The notes under the pieces were generated by a model. It made no database searches. It was not told the origin of the DNA and saw nothing but the letters and a program-made list of their open reading frames with translations. A stretch of DNA of 64,000 nucleotides from CADEEN01 sp963740395 (GTDB lineage Bacteria; Pseudomonadota; Gammaproteobacteria; Burkholderiales; Burkholderiaceae_C), in contig CAVUEP010000015.1 of NCBI GenBank assembly GCA_963740395.1, forward strand, positions 1 through 64,000, written 5' to 3'. Shown piece by piece: positions 50,510 through 60,449 of the stretch (position 1 is its first letter; every line of letters begins with the position of its first letter). The translations under genes and the position numbers were made by a program.

Positions 50510-50543
50510 CGCAACGTGGCGGGCACTCTGGCCCGACGTTGCG
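50510..50543 (-). other. Hairpin in the rpsB leader
   Basis: A stem of eight perfect pairs (CGCAACGT 50510-50517 with ACGTTGCG 50536-50543) continues, after a 3-by-1 internal loop, with GGGC/GCCC closing a 6-base loop. It is 40 bases upstream of the rpsB start within the predicted 5' leader. In E. coli S2 represses its own rpsB-tsf mRNA through the leader; this structure is a candidate for the same role. Confidence 0.55.
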
Positions 50544-50608
50544 ACACCTTTCGATGGCCGGCTTCGCGATTTGTCTTCTCCGGCGCAAATCGACTTCCGA
50601 TTCAACGC

Positions 50609-50630
50609 CGGGAAAAACCCGCAGAGTATA
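50609..50630 (-). promoter_or_regulatory. Extended -10 promoter of rpsB
   Basis: On the minus strand TGC-TATACT (plus 50625-50630 for TATACT) is followed by CTGCGGGTTTTTCCC. It lacks a clear -35. It resembles the rpsF operon promoter in both the extended -10 and the GCGGG-pyrimidine start region. It lies between rpsB and the divergent amidase gene. Confidence 0.6.
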
Positions 50631-50645
50631 GCAGCCGCGCCACCC

Positions 50646-51999
50646 ATGCCGATCGACCTGACCCAGGCTGCCGCAGACATCGCAGCCGGCCGCCTCAGTG
50701 CGCGGACCGCCCTCGATTCGGCCCTCGCACAGGCGCGCGCGCCAGCGAACCGGCACAGCTTCGTGCGCCGGTTCGACGCCCAGTCTCTGGCCGCCGCAGG
50801 CGCGATCGATGGCCTGCGCGAGGCCGGTGCGCCCCTGCCGCCTCTGGCAGGCCTGGCCGTGTCGGTAAAGGACCTGTTCGACGTCGCCGGCCATCCGACC
50901 ACGGCGGCTTCGCGCTCGCTGCAAGGGGCGCCCGACGCGGCCCAGGACTGCCCCGCCGTCGCGCGACTGCGTGCGGCCGGCGCCGCACTGGTCGGGCATA
51001 CCAACATGAGCGAGTTCGCCTTCTCGGGCGTCGGCATCAACCCGCACCACGGCACGCCGGCCAACCCGGCGACGGCCGCACTCGACGCCGAGCCGCGCAT
51101 CCCCGGCGGGTCGACCTCGGGCGGCGCAGTCTCGGTGGCCACCGGGGCGGCGTGGGCCGCGCTCGGCTCGGACACCGGGGGCTCGATACGCATTCCGGCG
51201 GCGCTGCAGGGGCTGGTCGGCTTCAAGAGCACCGCCAGGCTGGTACCGACGCAAGGCGCGATACCGCTGTCCACCACGCTGGACACGGCCTGCGCCATCA
51301 CGCGCTCGGTGCGCGATGCCGTGCTGCTGCACGAGATCCTCGGCGCACGCCAGGTACGGCTCGAGACGCGCGCGTTGTCGGGCTGGCGCCTGGCGTTGCC
51401 GCAAACCGTGATGCTCGATGCGCTCGAGCCCACCGTGGCCCAGGCGTTCGAGCGCGCCATCGACACGCTGCGCGCCGCCGGGGCGCATATCGAACTGATT
51501 GCACTGCCCGAGCTGGCCGACGCAGCCTCCCTGCACCGCGGCGGCGGTTTCGCGGCGGCGGAGAGCTGGGCCTGGCATCGCCACCGGCTCGCCACTCACG
51601 CCGAGGCTTACGACCCGCGCGTGGCCCTGCGGATCCGCCGCGGCGAGGCGCTGAGCGCCGCCGACTACATCGATCTCACGAACGAACGCCGGACCTGGAT
51701 CGATCGCACGGCCTCGGCTCTGGCCGGCTTCGACGCCCTGCTGTCGCCGACGCTGCCGATCGTTGCGCCGCAGATTCAGCCCCTGATCGACAGCGACGAC
51801 GCCTTCTTCGCCATCAATGCGATGCTGTTGCGCAATCCATCGCTCGTGAACCTGCTCGACGGTTGCGCGCTGTCGCTGCCTTGCCAGCCGCGCGGGCGAG
51901 TGGCCGGTGGGTCTGATGGTCTGGGGTCCGGCGCTGGCCGACGACCGCGTGCTGTCGGCCTCGCTGGCGATCGAGCAGGTCTTGCAAGGCGGCGCGTGA
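50646..51999 (+). pseudogene. Amidase-signature-family enzyme, single-base frameshift near the C-terminus
   Basis: An amidase-family protein with the full Ser-cisSer-Lys triad: Lys in LAVSVKDLFDVAG, Ser in PGGSTSGGAV and GSDTGGSIRIPAAL. The frame is intact for about 415 residues. At CCGCGCGGGCGAG (51888-51900) one extra G in 51894-51896 shifts it. Removing it gives QPRGEWPVGLMVWGPALADDRVL, a normal amidase C-terminus ending at the TGA at 51997-51999. Without correction, the frame runs into the next gene, apparently fusing amidase to DadA. It is related to GatA and AtzF; the substrate is unknown. The stop overlaps the dadA ATG (TGATG). Confidence 0.85.
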
Positions 52000-53308
52000 T
52001 GCGCGTCGCGGTCATCGGCGCCGGCATTGTCGGCGTGTGCACCACCTATGAGCTGCTGGCTGAAGGGCACGAGGTCACGCTGTTCGAGCGCCGCGGCAGT
52101 GTCGCCGTCGAGTCCAGTTTCGCCAATGCCGGCGTGCAGGCGCCGGGCTACGTGACGCCCTGGGCTGCGCCGGGCATGCTGCGCAAGGTGTTGGGTCAAC
52201 TGGGGCGTCGCGACGCTGCCGTGCGCCTGGCCTCGCTGCCGGGAACGGCACTGACGGCGTGGCTTTGGCGCTGGTGGCGCGCCTGCGCCAAGCCCGAGTA
52301 CCTGGCCAACCGCAGCGCCATGCTCGCTCTGGCGGATGCCAGCCTGGCACGCACGCGCGAGCTGTCCGACGCCCTGCAGATCGAACATGAGCGCGCGCGC
52401 GGCTTCCTGGTCCTGCTGCGCAGCGAGGAAGAGCTGGCGCAGGTCCGACGCCGGATTGGCCTTGCTGTCCGAGCTGAACGTCGGGTTCCACGTGGTCGAC
52501 GCCGCCGTGTGCCGCCGCATCGAGCCCGCGTTGGACGAGGCGACGGCGCTGCGCGCGGGCATCCACCTGCCCGGCAGTGATGTCGGCAACTGCCGCCAGT
52601 TCGCGCATGGCTTGAAGAACGAGCTGCAGCGCCGCGGTGTCGAGTTCCGATTCGGGCACGCCGTGCAGCGACTGGTGCCCGGCCAGACGGTGCGCGTCGA
52701 AAGCGCCTTGCTTGCGAGCGACGCCGAGTGGCCGGGCACGACGCCGGGCCATGCGGGCGACACGCGCGCCGACGACTACGACGCCGTCGTCGTCTGCGCC
52801 GCACTCGGCAGCGCCGCCCTGCTGCGCCCCCACGGCGTGCATCTGCCTCTGCAGCCGGTCTACGGCTACTCGATCACGTTGCCAGTCCGGCACTTCGAGG
52901 CCCACCCCGATGTCGGGCCGCGCGCGGCACTGATGGACGAGCGCTACAAGGTGGCGATCAGCCGGCTCGGCGACCGCGTGCGCGTGGCCGGGTGCGCCGA
53001 GTTGGGCGGCATCCACAAGAACTTGGCCAGCGCACCGATCGCCACCCTGCACCGGGTGCTGCAGGACTGGTTCCCCAGTGCGGCGCGCCACTCGCAGGCC
53101 CAGACTTGGAAGGGCGCGCGACCCGATGTTGCCCGACGGGCCACCAGCCATCGGTGCCACCGGCGTGCCAGGCGTGTGGCTCAACACCGGCCACGGCTCG
53201 AGCGGCTGGGCGCTGGCATGCGGCAGCGCACGGATGGTCGCGGACGCGATCGCCGGACGGCCTCCCCTTGTGGACCCCACACGTTTCTCGCCCCTGCGCT
53301 GGCGCTGA
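51999..53308 (+). pseudogene. dadA: D-amino-acid dehydrogenase DadA-like, two single-base frameshifts
   Basis: An FAD-dependent oxidoreductase of the D-amino-acid dehydrogenase type. The N-terminus has the Rossmann motif VAVIGAGIVGVCTTYELLAEGHEVTLFERR and SSFANAG. Two extra bases break it: one C at 52445-52446 (restoring AQVDAGLALLSELNVGFHV) and one G at 53125 (restoring WKGARPMLPDGPPAIGATGVPGVWLNTGHGSSGWALACGSA). With both removed, the product is about 435 residues and complete. The pathway is D-amino acid oxidation to 2-oxo acids at the inner membrane. Whether it is truly broken or mis-sequenced is open. Confidence 0.85.
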
Positions 53309-53316
53309 CGACGACA

Positions 53317-54849
53317 ATGGGCACCGCAATGAACGGCCCGCAACTCATCACCGGTCACGAACGCTCCTGGCCACTGTACGACGGCACAGGCTCGCGCCAG
53401 GTCGAAGCGCAGTCTGCCGCGCGCTGCCCGCCGCACGGCCTGATGCGAAGCGCCGGCCACGGCCTGGCGCGACTGGCGCTGGCGCTGGCGCCGCATGCGC
53501 AGCGCATCTGGATCGCCGCCGGGCCGGGCAACAACGGCGGCGACGGCTTCGAGGCGGCCCTGCACCTGCACCAGGCCGGCAAGCGGGTCAGCGTCACCAG
53601 CGTCGGCACGGCCTCGCGCCGCCCGCCCGATGCCGCAGCCTCGCTGTTGCGAGCGCAGGATGCCGGCGTGACCATCGAGACTGCGCTGCCCTCGCAAGCG
53701 CATGCCGACTTGGCCATCGATGCCCTGCTCGGCCTGGGCAGCACGCGCGGCCCCGATGGCGCCCTGGCCGAGGCGGTGCGGCGGCTCAACGCGCACGCCG
53801 GCGCGCGGCTGGCAGTGGACCTGCCCACCGGACTCGATGCCGACCATGGCACGCGGCTCGGCGAGGACGCGGTGATGGCGACGCACACGCTGTGCCTGCT
53901 GACCCTGAAGCCCGGCGTGTTCACGGCCCAGGGCCGCGACCATGCCGGCCAAGTGTGGTTCGACGATCTGGCCATGGCTGACGTCGCGGCGCAGGTGCCG
54001 CCACGCGCATGGCTCGCCAGTGGCGACAGGGTCGCGCGGCTGCAGTCGGTGCGCCAGCATGCACAGCACAAGGGCAGTTTCGGCGACGTGATCGTCATCG
54101 GCGGCGCACCCGGCATGACCGGCGCCGCCCTGCTGGGCGGCCGCGCGGCCATCGCTGCGGGTGCGGGGCGCGTCTACGTCAGTGCGTTGGACCCGGCGGC
54201 TCCCGGTCATGACGCCACGTGGCCCGAACTGATGCTGCGCCATGATCTTTGGCGCACGGCGCCAGCGTGGCTGGCAGCGGCAACAGTCGTCTGCGGCTGC
54301 GGCGGCGGTGAAGCCGTGCGCGAGGCCTTGCCCGTCGTGCTGACGCGGGCCAAGTGCCTGGTGCTGGATGCCGATGCGCTGAACGCGATCGCTGGCGACA
54401 GCTCCCTGCAAGCGCTGCTCTGCGCGCGCCAGTCGCGCGGGCAGGCCACGGTGCTGACGCCACATCCGCTCGAAGCGGCCCGCCTTGCCGGCGCCGTCGG
54501 CAGCGCGGCGGTCCAGGCCGATCGCCTCGGGCTGGCGGAGCAACTCGCCGCGCGCTTTGGCTGCACCGTGTTGCTCAAGGGTTCTGGCAGCGTGATCGCA
54601 ACACCACGACAGGCCACCGCCATCAACGCCAGCGGCAACGCCAGGCTGGCCAGCGCCGGCACGGGCGATGTGTTGGCAGGATGGATTGGCGGACTCTGGT
54701 CCGCGACTCAGGCGCAGGGCACGCCGCCCGACGCCCATGCGATCGCGCAGGCGGCAGCCTGGCAGCATGGCGCGGCGGCCGACTCGGACCCTGCGCAGGG
54801 CCCAATGACCGCGACGCGCCTGCTGCGGCGGCTGGCGGCCGCCGCCTGA
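53317..54849 (+). CDS. nnr: Bifunctional NAD(P)H-hydrate epimerase / dehydratase (Nnr)
   Basis: This enzyme repairs damaged NAD(P)HX. The N-terminal YjeF_N epimerase domain has AGPGNNGGDGFEAALHL and AVDLPTGLDADHGT. The C-terminal ADP-dependent dehydratase (ribokinase-like) domain has KGSFGDVIVIGGAPGMTGAALLGGRAAIAAGAGRVYV, LVLDADALNAIA and NARLASAGTGDVLAGWIGGL. ATG starts at 53317 and 53329 are possible (510 or 506 residues). It is intact although its neighbours on both sides carry frameshifts. It is convergent with rnr (7 bp gap). Confidence 0.95.
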   Translation: MGTAMNGPQLITGHERSWPLYDGTGSRQVEAQSAARCPPHGLMRSAGHGLARLALALAPHAQRIWIAAGPGNNGGDGFEAALHLHQAGKRVSVTSVGTASRRPPDAAASLLRAQDAGVTIETALPSQAHADLAIDALLGLGSTRGPDGALAEAVRRLNAHAGARLAVDLPTGLDADHGTRLGEDAVMATHTLCLLTLKPGVFTAQGRDHAGQVWFDDLAMADVAAQVPPRAWLASGDRVARLQSVRQHAQHKGSFGDVIVIGGAPGMTGAALLGGRAAIAAGAGRVYVSALDPAAPGHDATWPELMLRHDLWRTAPAWLAAATVVCGCGGGEAVREALPVVLTRAKCLVLDADALNAIAGDSSLQALLCARQSRGQATVLTPHPLEAARLAGAVGSAAVQADRLGLAEQLAARFGCTVLLKGSGSVIATPRQATAINASGNARLASAGTGDVLAGWIGGLWSATQAQGTPPDAHAIAQAAAWQHGAAADSDPAQGPMTATRLLRRLAAAA

Positions 54850-54856
54850 GCGCGGC

Positions 54857-57083
54857 TCAGCGGCTCTTCTTGCCGCCGCGCGGCGGCGCCTTCTTTGCGC
54901 CACGGCCCGCGCCTGCCTCGCGCTTGCCGCTTCCCGCACTCGCCTTGCGCTTGCGCGTGGCCTTCTTGACGGCGACGTCGCTCTTCTTCACTGCCGCCAA
55001 TTCGTCGACCGCATTGCCGGGTGCTCGACGCGGCGTGGCCTTGCCACGCGGCCCCTTGGCCAACAGCCGGGTGTCATGGTCTTCGCGGACGAGCCGGAAG
55101 TCGATCTTGCGCGCGTCCAGGTCGACCCGGCTGACCTGCACGGTCAGCCGCGCGCCGGCCCCATAGCGCACGCCCGTGCGTTCGCCGCGCAACTCCTGGC
55201 GCGCCTCGTCGAAACGGTAGTAGTCGCCGCCGAGTTCGGTGATGTGCAACAGGCCCTCGACAAACAGGGCATCGAGCTGAACGAAGAGGCCGAAGTTCGT
55301 CGCCGCCGTGACGGTGCCCGCAAACTCTTCACCCAGGCGGTCGCGCATGTAGCGGCACTTGAGCCAGGCCTCGACGTCGCGCGAGGCCTCATCGGCGCGG
55401 CGCTCATTGGCGCTGCAATGCGCCCCAGCGGCCTCCCATTGTTCGCCTTCCTGCGCGTGCGCCTTGGGCGCCTTGCCACCCTTGCGAACCTGGGGCTGTT
55501 CTTCGAGCGAGCCGCTGTCGATGTGATAGCGCTTGCCATGCAGGATGGCCTTGATCACGCGGTGCACCAACAGGTCGGGATAGCGCCGGATCGGGCTCGT
55601 GAAGTGCGTGTAGGCGTCGTAGGCCAGGCCGAAGTGTCCGGAATTCTGCGACGTGTAGATCGCCTGCTGCATCGAGCGCAGCAGCATGGTGTGGATCTGC
55701 AGCGCGTCGGGCCGGTCCTTGGTCGCGTCCGCAATGGCCTGGTACTCGCGCGGCTTGGGATCGTCGCTGACGAACAAGCCCAGCCCCAGCGCCTTGAGGT
55801 AGTTCTGCAACGTGACCTTCTTCTCCGGCGTCGGCCCCTCGTGGACACGGTACAGCGCCGGGTGCTTGGCCTGGGCAATGAAGTTGGCCGAGCAGACATT
55901 GGCCGCCAGCATGGCCTCCTCGATCAGGCGGTGCGCCTCGTTGCGCGTGCGCGGAACGATCTTCTCGATGCGACCGTTGTCGTCACAGACGATCTGCGTT
56001 TCGGTGGTCTCGAAGTCGATCGCGCCACGCTGGCTGCGCTGCTTGAGCAAAGCCCGATAGACCTCGTGCAAGTGCACCAGGTGCGGCACCAGGTCGGCGT
56101 GCTGGGCCGCTTCGGGGCCGCGCGTGTTGGCCAGAATCGCCGCCACCTGCGTGTACGTGAAGCGCGCGTGCGAGTGAATCACGGCCGGGTAGAACTGGTA
56201 GGCCTCGATCTCGCCGAGCGAGCCGATGACCATGTCGCAGACCATCGACAGGCGGTCCTGCCCCGGGTTGAGCGAACACAGCCCGTTGGACAGTTTCTCG
56301 GGCAGCATCGGAATCACGCGGCGCGGAAAGTAGACCGAGGTCGCGCGCTCGTAGGCGTCCTCGTCGAGCGGCTCGCCGGGCTTGACGTAATGACTGACGT
56401 CGGCGATCGCCACGATCAGGCGCCAGCCGGTCTTCTTCGTGCGGCCGCGGCCCGACTCCATGGGCTCGCAGTACACCGCGTCGTCGAAGTCGCGTGCGTC
56501 CTCGCCGTCGATCGTGACCAACGCGCACATCGGTCAGGTCGATGCGGTGCCTTCGATCGGCCGGCCGCAACTGTTCTGGCAGCGCGGCCGCCTGGGCGAT
56601 CGTCTCCGCGGAGAAGCGATGTGGAACCTCGTACTTGCGAACGGCAATCTCGATCTCCATGCCGGGATCGTCGATCTCGCCCAGCACTTCGGCGACGCGG
56701 CCCACCGGCTGCGAGAACATCGACGCCGGCTCCGTCAACTCGATCGCCACGACCTGCCCGGCCTGCGCATTGGCCGTCGCATTCTTCGGAATCAGGATGT
56801 CCTGCGCATAGCGCTTGTCTTCGGGCGCGACCAGCCAGATGCCACTCTCATGCAACAAACGCCCGATGATCGGCGACTTGCGCCGCTCGAGGATGTCGAG
56901 GACATGGCCTTCGGGCCGCCCACGGCGGTCGTAGCGCACGATGCGCACGCGCACGCGGTCGCGGTGCAGCACGGCCCGCATTTCCTGCGGCGAGAGGTAG
57001 ATGTCGGTCGCGCTGCGGTCTTCGCGGGTCACGAAACCATGGCCATCGCGGTGACCTTGCACCGTGCCTTCGACTTCGCTCAT
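54857..57083 (-). pseudogene. rnr: Ribonuclease R (VacB/RNB family), single-base frameshift
   Basis: A 3'-5' exoribonuclease that degrades structured RNA and helps tmRNA quality control. The first frame has the cold-shock-like start VEGTVQGHRDGHGFV, then GRLLHESGIWLVAPEDKR and RVAEVLGEIDDPGMEIEIAVRKYEVPHRFS. The second has the RNB catalytic core (LVTIDGEDARDFDDAVYCEP, HFTSPIRRYPDLLVHRVI), the S1 domain (FAGTVTAATNFGLFVQLDALFVEG) and a Lys-rich tail. One extra base at plus 56522 separates them; removing it restores DVRLVTIDGEDARDF. The usual N-terminal helix-turn-helix of RNase R is absent. The start is uncertain (ATG at 57083 used; 57146 possible). Confidence 0.85.
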
Positions 57084-57154
57084 CAGAGCGGCGCCAAGCA
57101 CTGCGGGGGTCGGGGAAGAAATTGTTTTGATGATAAAGTCCTGCATCCTGAGAT

Positions 57155-57239
<85 letters not shown>

Positions 57240-57257
57240 GACTATTAGAGGTAGAGC

Positions 57258-57289
57258 GGGCCTGCACTGCGTGCAGGCCCTTTTGTTTT
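57258..57289 (+). terminator. Rho-independent terminator after tRNA-Leu
   Basis: A perfect 10-bp stem GGGCCTGCAC/GTGCAGGCCC (57258-57267 and 57271-57280) with loop TGC is followed by TTTTGTTTT (57281-57289). It begins 19 bases after the tRNA 3' end. It faces the end of the convergent phosphoribosyltransferase gene (57301) and may serve both strands. Confidence 0.9.
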
Positions 57290-57300
57290 GTGGCTCGAAA

Positions 57301-57822
57301 TCAGATCGAGAATTTCTTTGCCAGGGCATCCGGGCGCAGGCCGTCGTACTCCTCGAACGGCTGGTGAATCCACGGGCTGGTGGGCAGCGACTCAACGAAG
57401 TAGTCAGGCGTGTAGCTCGACGCTCCCTTGGTCCAGATCACAGCCGATCGCAACTCGCTGATCGACGGCATGCCGCGCAAGCGGTCGACCACGGCCTTCA
57501 AGGTCACGCCCGAGTCGGCCAGGTCATCGACCAACAGCACACGGCCGGCCAGGTCGCCCTTGGGCATGGTGATGAACTTGGCCAGGTCCAGGCGCCCCTG
57601 GATCGTGCCGGCCTCGGCGCGGTAGGAACTCGTGCTCATGATCGCCAACGGTTTGTCAAATACGCGCGACAACACGTCGCCAGGACGCATGCCACCACGC
57701 GCAAGACACAGGATCTGATCGAACTCCCAGCCCGAGTGCGCCACCTTGAGTGCCAGGCGTTCGGTCAGCAGGTGGTACTCGTCCCAGGACACATACAGGT
57801 GTTTGCCGTCGTCGGTGAGCAT
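57301..57822 (-). CDS. Purine phosphoribosyltransferase (Gpt/Hpt-like)
   Basis: A 173-residue type I phosphoribosyltransferase. The PRPP-binding motif is VLLVDDLADSGVTLKAVVD, and the flexible loop region is SSYRAEAGTIQGRLDL. The C-terminus (WTKGASSYTPDYFVESLPTSPWIHQPFEEYD) resembles hypoxanthine/xanthine-guanine salvage enzymes; the base preference is not certain. The start at 57822 (MLTDDGKHLYVSWDEYH) has GAGGAG upstream. It lies 19 bp after purA, fitting purine metabolism. Confidence 0.9.
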   Translation of the reverse strand: MLTDDGKHLYVSWDEYHLLTERLALKVAHSGWEFDQILCLARGGMRPGDVLSRVFDKPLAIMSTSSYRAEAGTIQGRLDLAKFITMPKGDLAGRVLLVDDLADSGVTLKAVVDRLRGMPSISELRSAVIWTKGASSYTPDYFVESLPTSPWIHQPFEEYDGLRPDALAKKFSI

Positions 57823-57841
57823 CGTCAGAGTCTCCTCGTTG

Positions 57842-59176
57842 TCAGATCTTGTACGGGTGGCGCAGCAGGATGGTCTGCTCGCGATCGGGGCCGGTGGACA
57901 CCATGTCGATCGGGGCGCCCATGCACTGCTGCACGCGCTCCAGGTAGCGCCGCGCATTGAGCGGCAACTGGTCCCATTGCGTCAGGCCCACCGTCGGCTC
58001 ACTCCAGCCGGCAAAGGTCTCATAGATCGGCCGGCAGGCGACGATGTCGTCGGCGTCCAGCGGCAGGATGTCGATGCGCCCCCCGTGCAAGTCGTAGCCG
58101 ACGCAGATCTTGATCTCGGGCAGGCCGTCGAGCACGTCGAGCTTGGTGATGCACACGCCCGAGACGCCGTTGATGATCATCGAACGCTTGAGCGCGGCCG
58201 CATCGAGCCAACCGCAGCGCCGCGCGCGCCCCGTGACGGTGCCGCGCTCCTGCCCGACGGTCGACAGGTGGTGCCCCACGGTGCCCGGCACCTCCATCGC
58301 CAGCTCGGTCGGGAACGGGCCCGAGCCGACGCGCGTCGTGTAGGCCTTGGTAATGCCCAGGATGTAGTCAAGCTGGTCGGGGCCGACGCCCGCGCCAGCG
58401 GCCGCATTCCCGGCCACGCAATTGCTCGACGTCACGTACGGATAGGTGCCGTGGTCGATGTCGAGCAAGGTCCCTTGCGCGCCCTCGAACAGGATGTTGG
58501 CGCCGGCGCGATTGGCGCTGTGAATCCGGTAGCCCACGTCGGCCATCATCGGCCTGATCTTCTCCGCAGCGGCCATCGCCGCGTCGAAGATCGGCTGGTA
58601 CGCGAGCGGCGTCGACTTCAGGTAGCCGCCGAGCGCGAAGTTGTGCAGATCGACCAGTTCACGCAGCTTGGAGGCAAAGCGCTGCTCGTGCTTGAGGTCC
58701 TGCACCCGCAGCGCACGGCGCGCGACCTTGTCCTCGTACGACGGCCCGATGCCTTTGCCGGTGGTGCCGATCTTGCCCGCGCCACTGGTCTCACGCAGCG
58801 CCTCGCGCGCCTTGTCGAGCTCGACGTGGAACGGCAGGATCAGCGGACAGGATTCGCTGATGAAGAGTCGCGAACGAACCTCGACACCGATGCCTTCCAG
58901 ACGTTCGATCTCTCCGAGCAAGTGCGACGGGTCGATGACCACACCGTTGCCGATGTAGCAGGCCACGCCGTCACGCATGATGCCGCTGGGGATCAATTGC
59001 AGCGCCGTCTTCACGCCCTTGATGACCAGAGTGTGGCCCGCGTTGTGCCCACCCTGGAAGCGCACCACGCCTTGCGCATGGTCGGTCAGCCAATCGACGA
59101 CTTTGCCCTTGCCTTCGTCGCCCCACTGGGTGCCCACGACGACGACGTTGCGGCCTCGGCCGGTGCTTGCTTGCAT
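57842..59176 (-). CDS. purA: Adenylosuccinate synthetase PurA
   Basis: PurA makes adenylosuccinate from IMP, GTP and aspartate, committing to AMP. The 444 residues have the GTP loop VVVVGTQWGDEGKGKVVDWLTD, GGHNAGHTLV and the catalytic GIGPSYEDKVARRALRV. The C-terminal domain ends TILLRHPYKI. The start at 59176 (MQASTGRGRNVVVVG) is family-like; the longer upstream frame is not. It sits between hisZ and the salvage phosphoribosyltransferase. Confidence 0.98.
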   Translation of the reverse strand: MQASTGRGRNVVVVGTQWGDEGKGKVVDWLTDHAQGVVRFQGGHNAGHTLVIKGVKTALQLIPSGIMRDGVACYIGNGVVIDPSHLLGEIERLEGIGVEVRSRLFISESCPLILPFHVELDKAREALRETSGAGKIGTTGKGIGPSYEDKVARRALRVQDLKHEQRFASKLRELVDLHNFALGGYLKSTPLAYQPIFDAAMAAAEKIRPMMADVGYRIHSANRAGANILFEGAQGTLLDIDHGTYPYVTSSNCVAGNAAAGAGVGPDQLDYILGITKAYTTRVGSGPFPTELAMEVPGTVGHHLSTVGQERGTVTGRARRCGWLDAAALKRSMIINGVSGVCITKLDVLDGLPEIKICVGYDLHGGRIDILPLDADDIVACRPIYETFAGWSEPTVGLTQWDQLPLNARRYLERVQQCMGAPIDMVSTGPDREQTILLRHPYKI

Positions 59177-59207
59177 GGGATTCCTGATCTCGGTTCTCTC
59201 GTCAAAT

Positions 59208-60359
59208 TCAGAGCGCGCGCAGCACCCAACGGCCATCCACCGCGACCAACTCACGGTCGCAGTCGTATTCCTGCGCCTCATGCTCGTGACCGGGCAAGGT
59301 ACAGACCACCATCTGACCCTGTTCGCGCAGCCTGCGTACCGCGTCTCGCAACTCGCTCGCCTCGCCCCAGGGGGCACGCACGGCGGCCACCGCCGGGAGC
59401 GCCGTCGCGGTCTGGACCAGTGCCTTGACATCCAGGCTGAAGCCGACCGCGGGTCGGTTGCGTCCGAACACCGCGCCGACCTCGTCATAGCGACCGCCGC
59501 GCGCAAGTGCTGCATTGGCCGCCGCGCTGTACAGCGTGAAGCGCGCACCGCTGTAGTAGGCGTAGCCGCTGATGTCGGCCAGGTCAAAGCCGATGCGAAC
59601 CGACGGGTGCGCCTTCTGCACATGGCCGGCCAGCCAGGCGAGGTCGTCAAGCGCGCGTGCCACCGCCGGCTGTGATGGCAGGACGGCGCGCGCCGCATCC
59701 AGCACCTCCGTGCCGCCGTAGAGCCGCAACAAGGCCTGCACGCCTTGGCGCTGCGCCTCGGGCAGCGTACTTGCCTGCGCGGCCAGCGCGGCCGTGTCCT
59801 TGCGCGCCAGGGCCTCGATGAGGGCCTCGTCGGTTGGCCCGCCACCCAGCACCGTCCGCACAATGCGGGCGTCGCCCAGGTCGAGCAGCAGGTCGTCGAC
59901 GCCGCTCGCCCGCAGGCCGTCGAGCGCCAGGTCGATCACCTCGAGGTCCGCTTCGAGGCCGGCGTGGCCGTAGATCTCGGCACCGAACTGCAGCGGCTCG
60001 CGGCTGCCTCGCGCGTCGTCTGCCTTTGTGTGCAGCACCGGGCCGCAGTAGCAGAGCCGCGCAACGCCCTGGCGATTGAGCAGATGGGCGTCGATGCGCG
60101 CCACCTGCGGCGTCGTGTCCGCGCGCAGTCCGAGCGTGCGTCCCGACAACTGGTCGACCAACTTGAAGGTCTTCAGGTCCAGCGCATGGCCGGTGCCCGA
60201 GAGCAGGGACTCCAGGTGCTCGAGCAGCGGCGGCATCACCAACTCGAAGCCATAGCTGCGAGCGCCATCGATCAGCGTGCGGCGAAGCTCCTCGATGCGT
60301 CGCGCATCACTCGGCAATACATCCGCAATCTGCTCGGGCAACAGCCACGCACGCGACAT
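59208..60359 (-). CDS. hisZ: ATP phosphoribosyltransferase regulatory subunit HisZ
   Basis: A histidyl-tRNA-synthetase paralogue that forms an octamer with short-form HisG for the first step of histidine synthesis. The 383 residues have class II synthetase-like motifs (LPEQIADVLPSDARRIEELRR; GLRADTTPQVARIDAHLLN; YSGARFTLYSAAANAALARGGRYDEVGAVFG) but no anticodon-binding domain, as expected for HisZ. hisG is not in the window. The hflC-DUF2065-hisZ-purA order is typical of Burkholderiales. Confidence 0.94.
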   Translation of the reverse strand: MSRAWLLPEQIADVLPSDARRIEELRRTLIDGARSYGFELVMPPLLEHLESLLSGTGHALDLKTFKLVDQLSGRTLGLRADTTPQVARIDAHLLNRQGVARLCYCGPVLHTKADDARGSREPLQFGAEIYGHAGLEADLEVIDLALDGLRASGVDDLLLDLGDARIVRTVLGGGPTDEALIEALARKDTAALAAQASTLPEAQRQGVQALLRLYGGTEVLDAARAVLPSQPAVARALDDLAWLAGHVQKAHPSVRIGFDLADISGYAYYSGARFTLYSAAANAALARGGRYDEVGAVFGRNRPAVGFSLDVKALVQTATALPAVAAVRAPWGEASELRDAVRRLREQGQMVVCTLPGHEHEAQEYDCDRELVAVDGRWVLRAL

Positions 60360-60449
60360 GGGCGAAAACGCTGCGTTGTTGAAAGTGGCATTGTACCGAC
60401 CCCCTGGTCGGCCCTGACTCGCACGGGGCCGGTGTCAGTCGCGCCGCAA

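Noticed and set aside
50571..52580. Apparent 669-residue amidase-DadA fusion protein
   Set aside because: The join arises from one extra G near 51895. In the corrected frame the amidase has a normal C-terminus and stop overlapping a normal dadA ATG.
52075..54939. 954-codon minus-strand open frame opposite dadA and nnr
   Set aside because: It is antisense to recognisable enzymes, with no domain seen. Its continuity reflects codon bias only.
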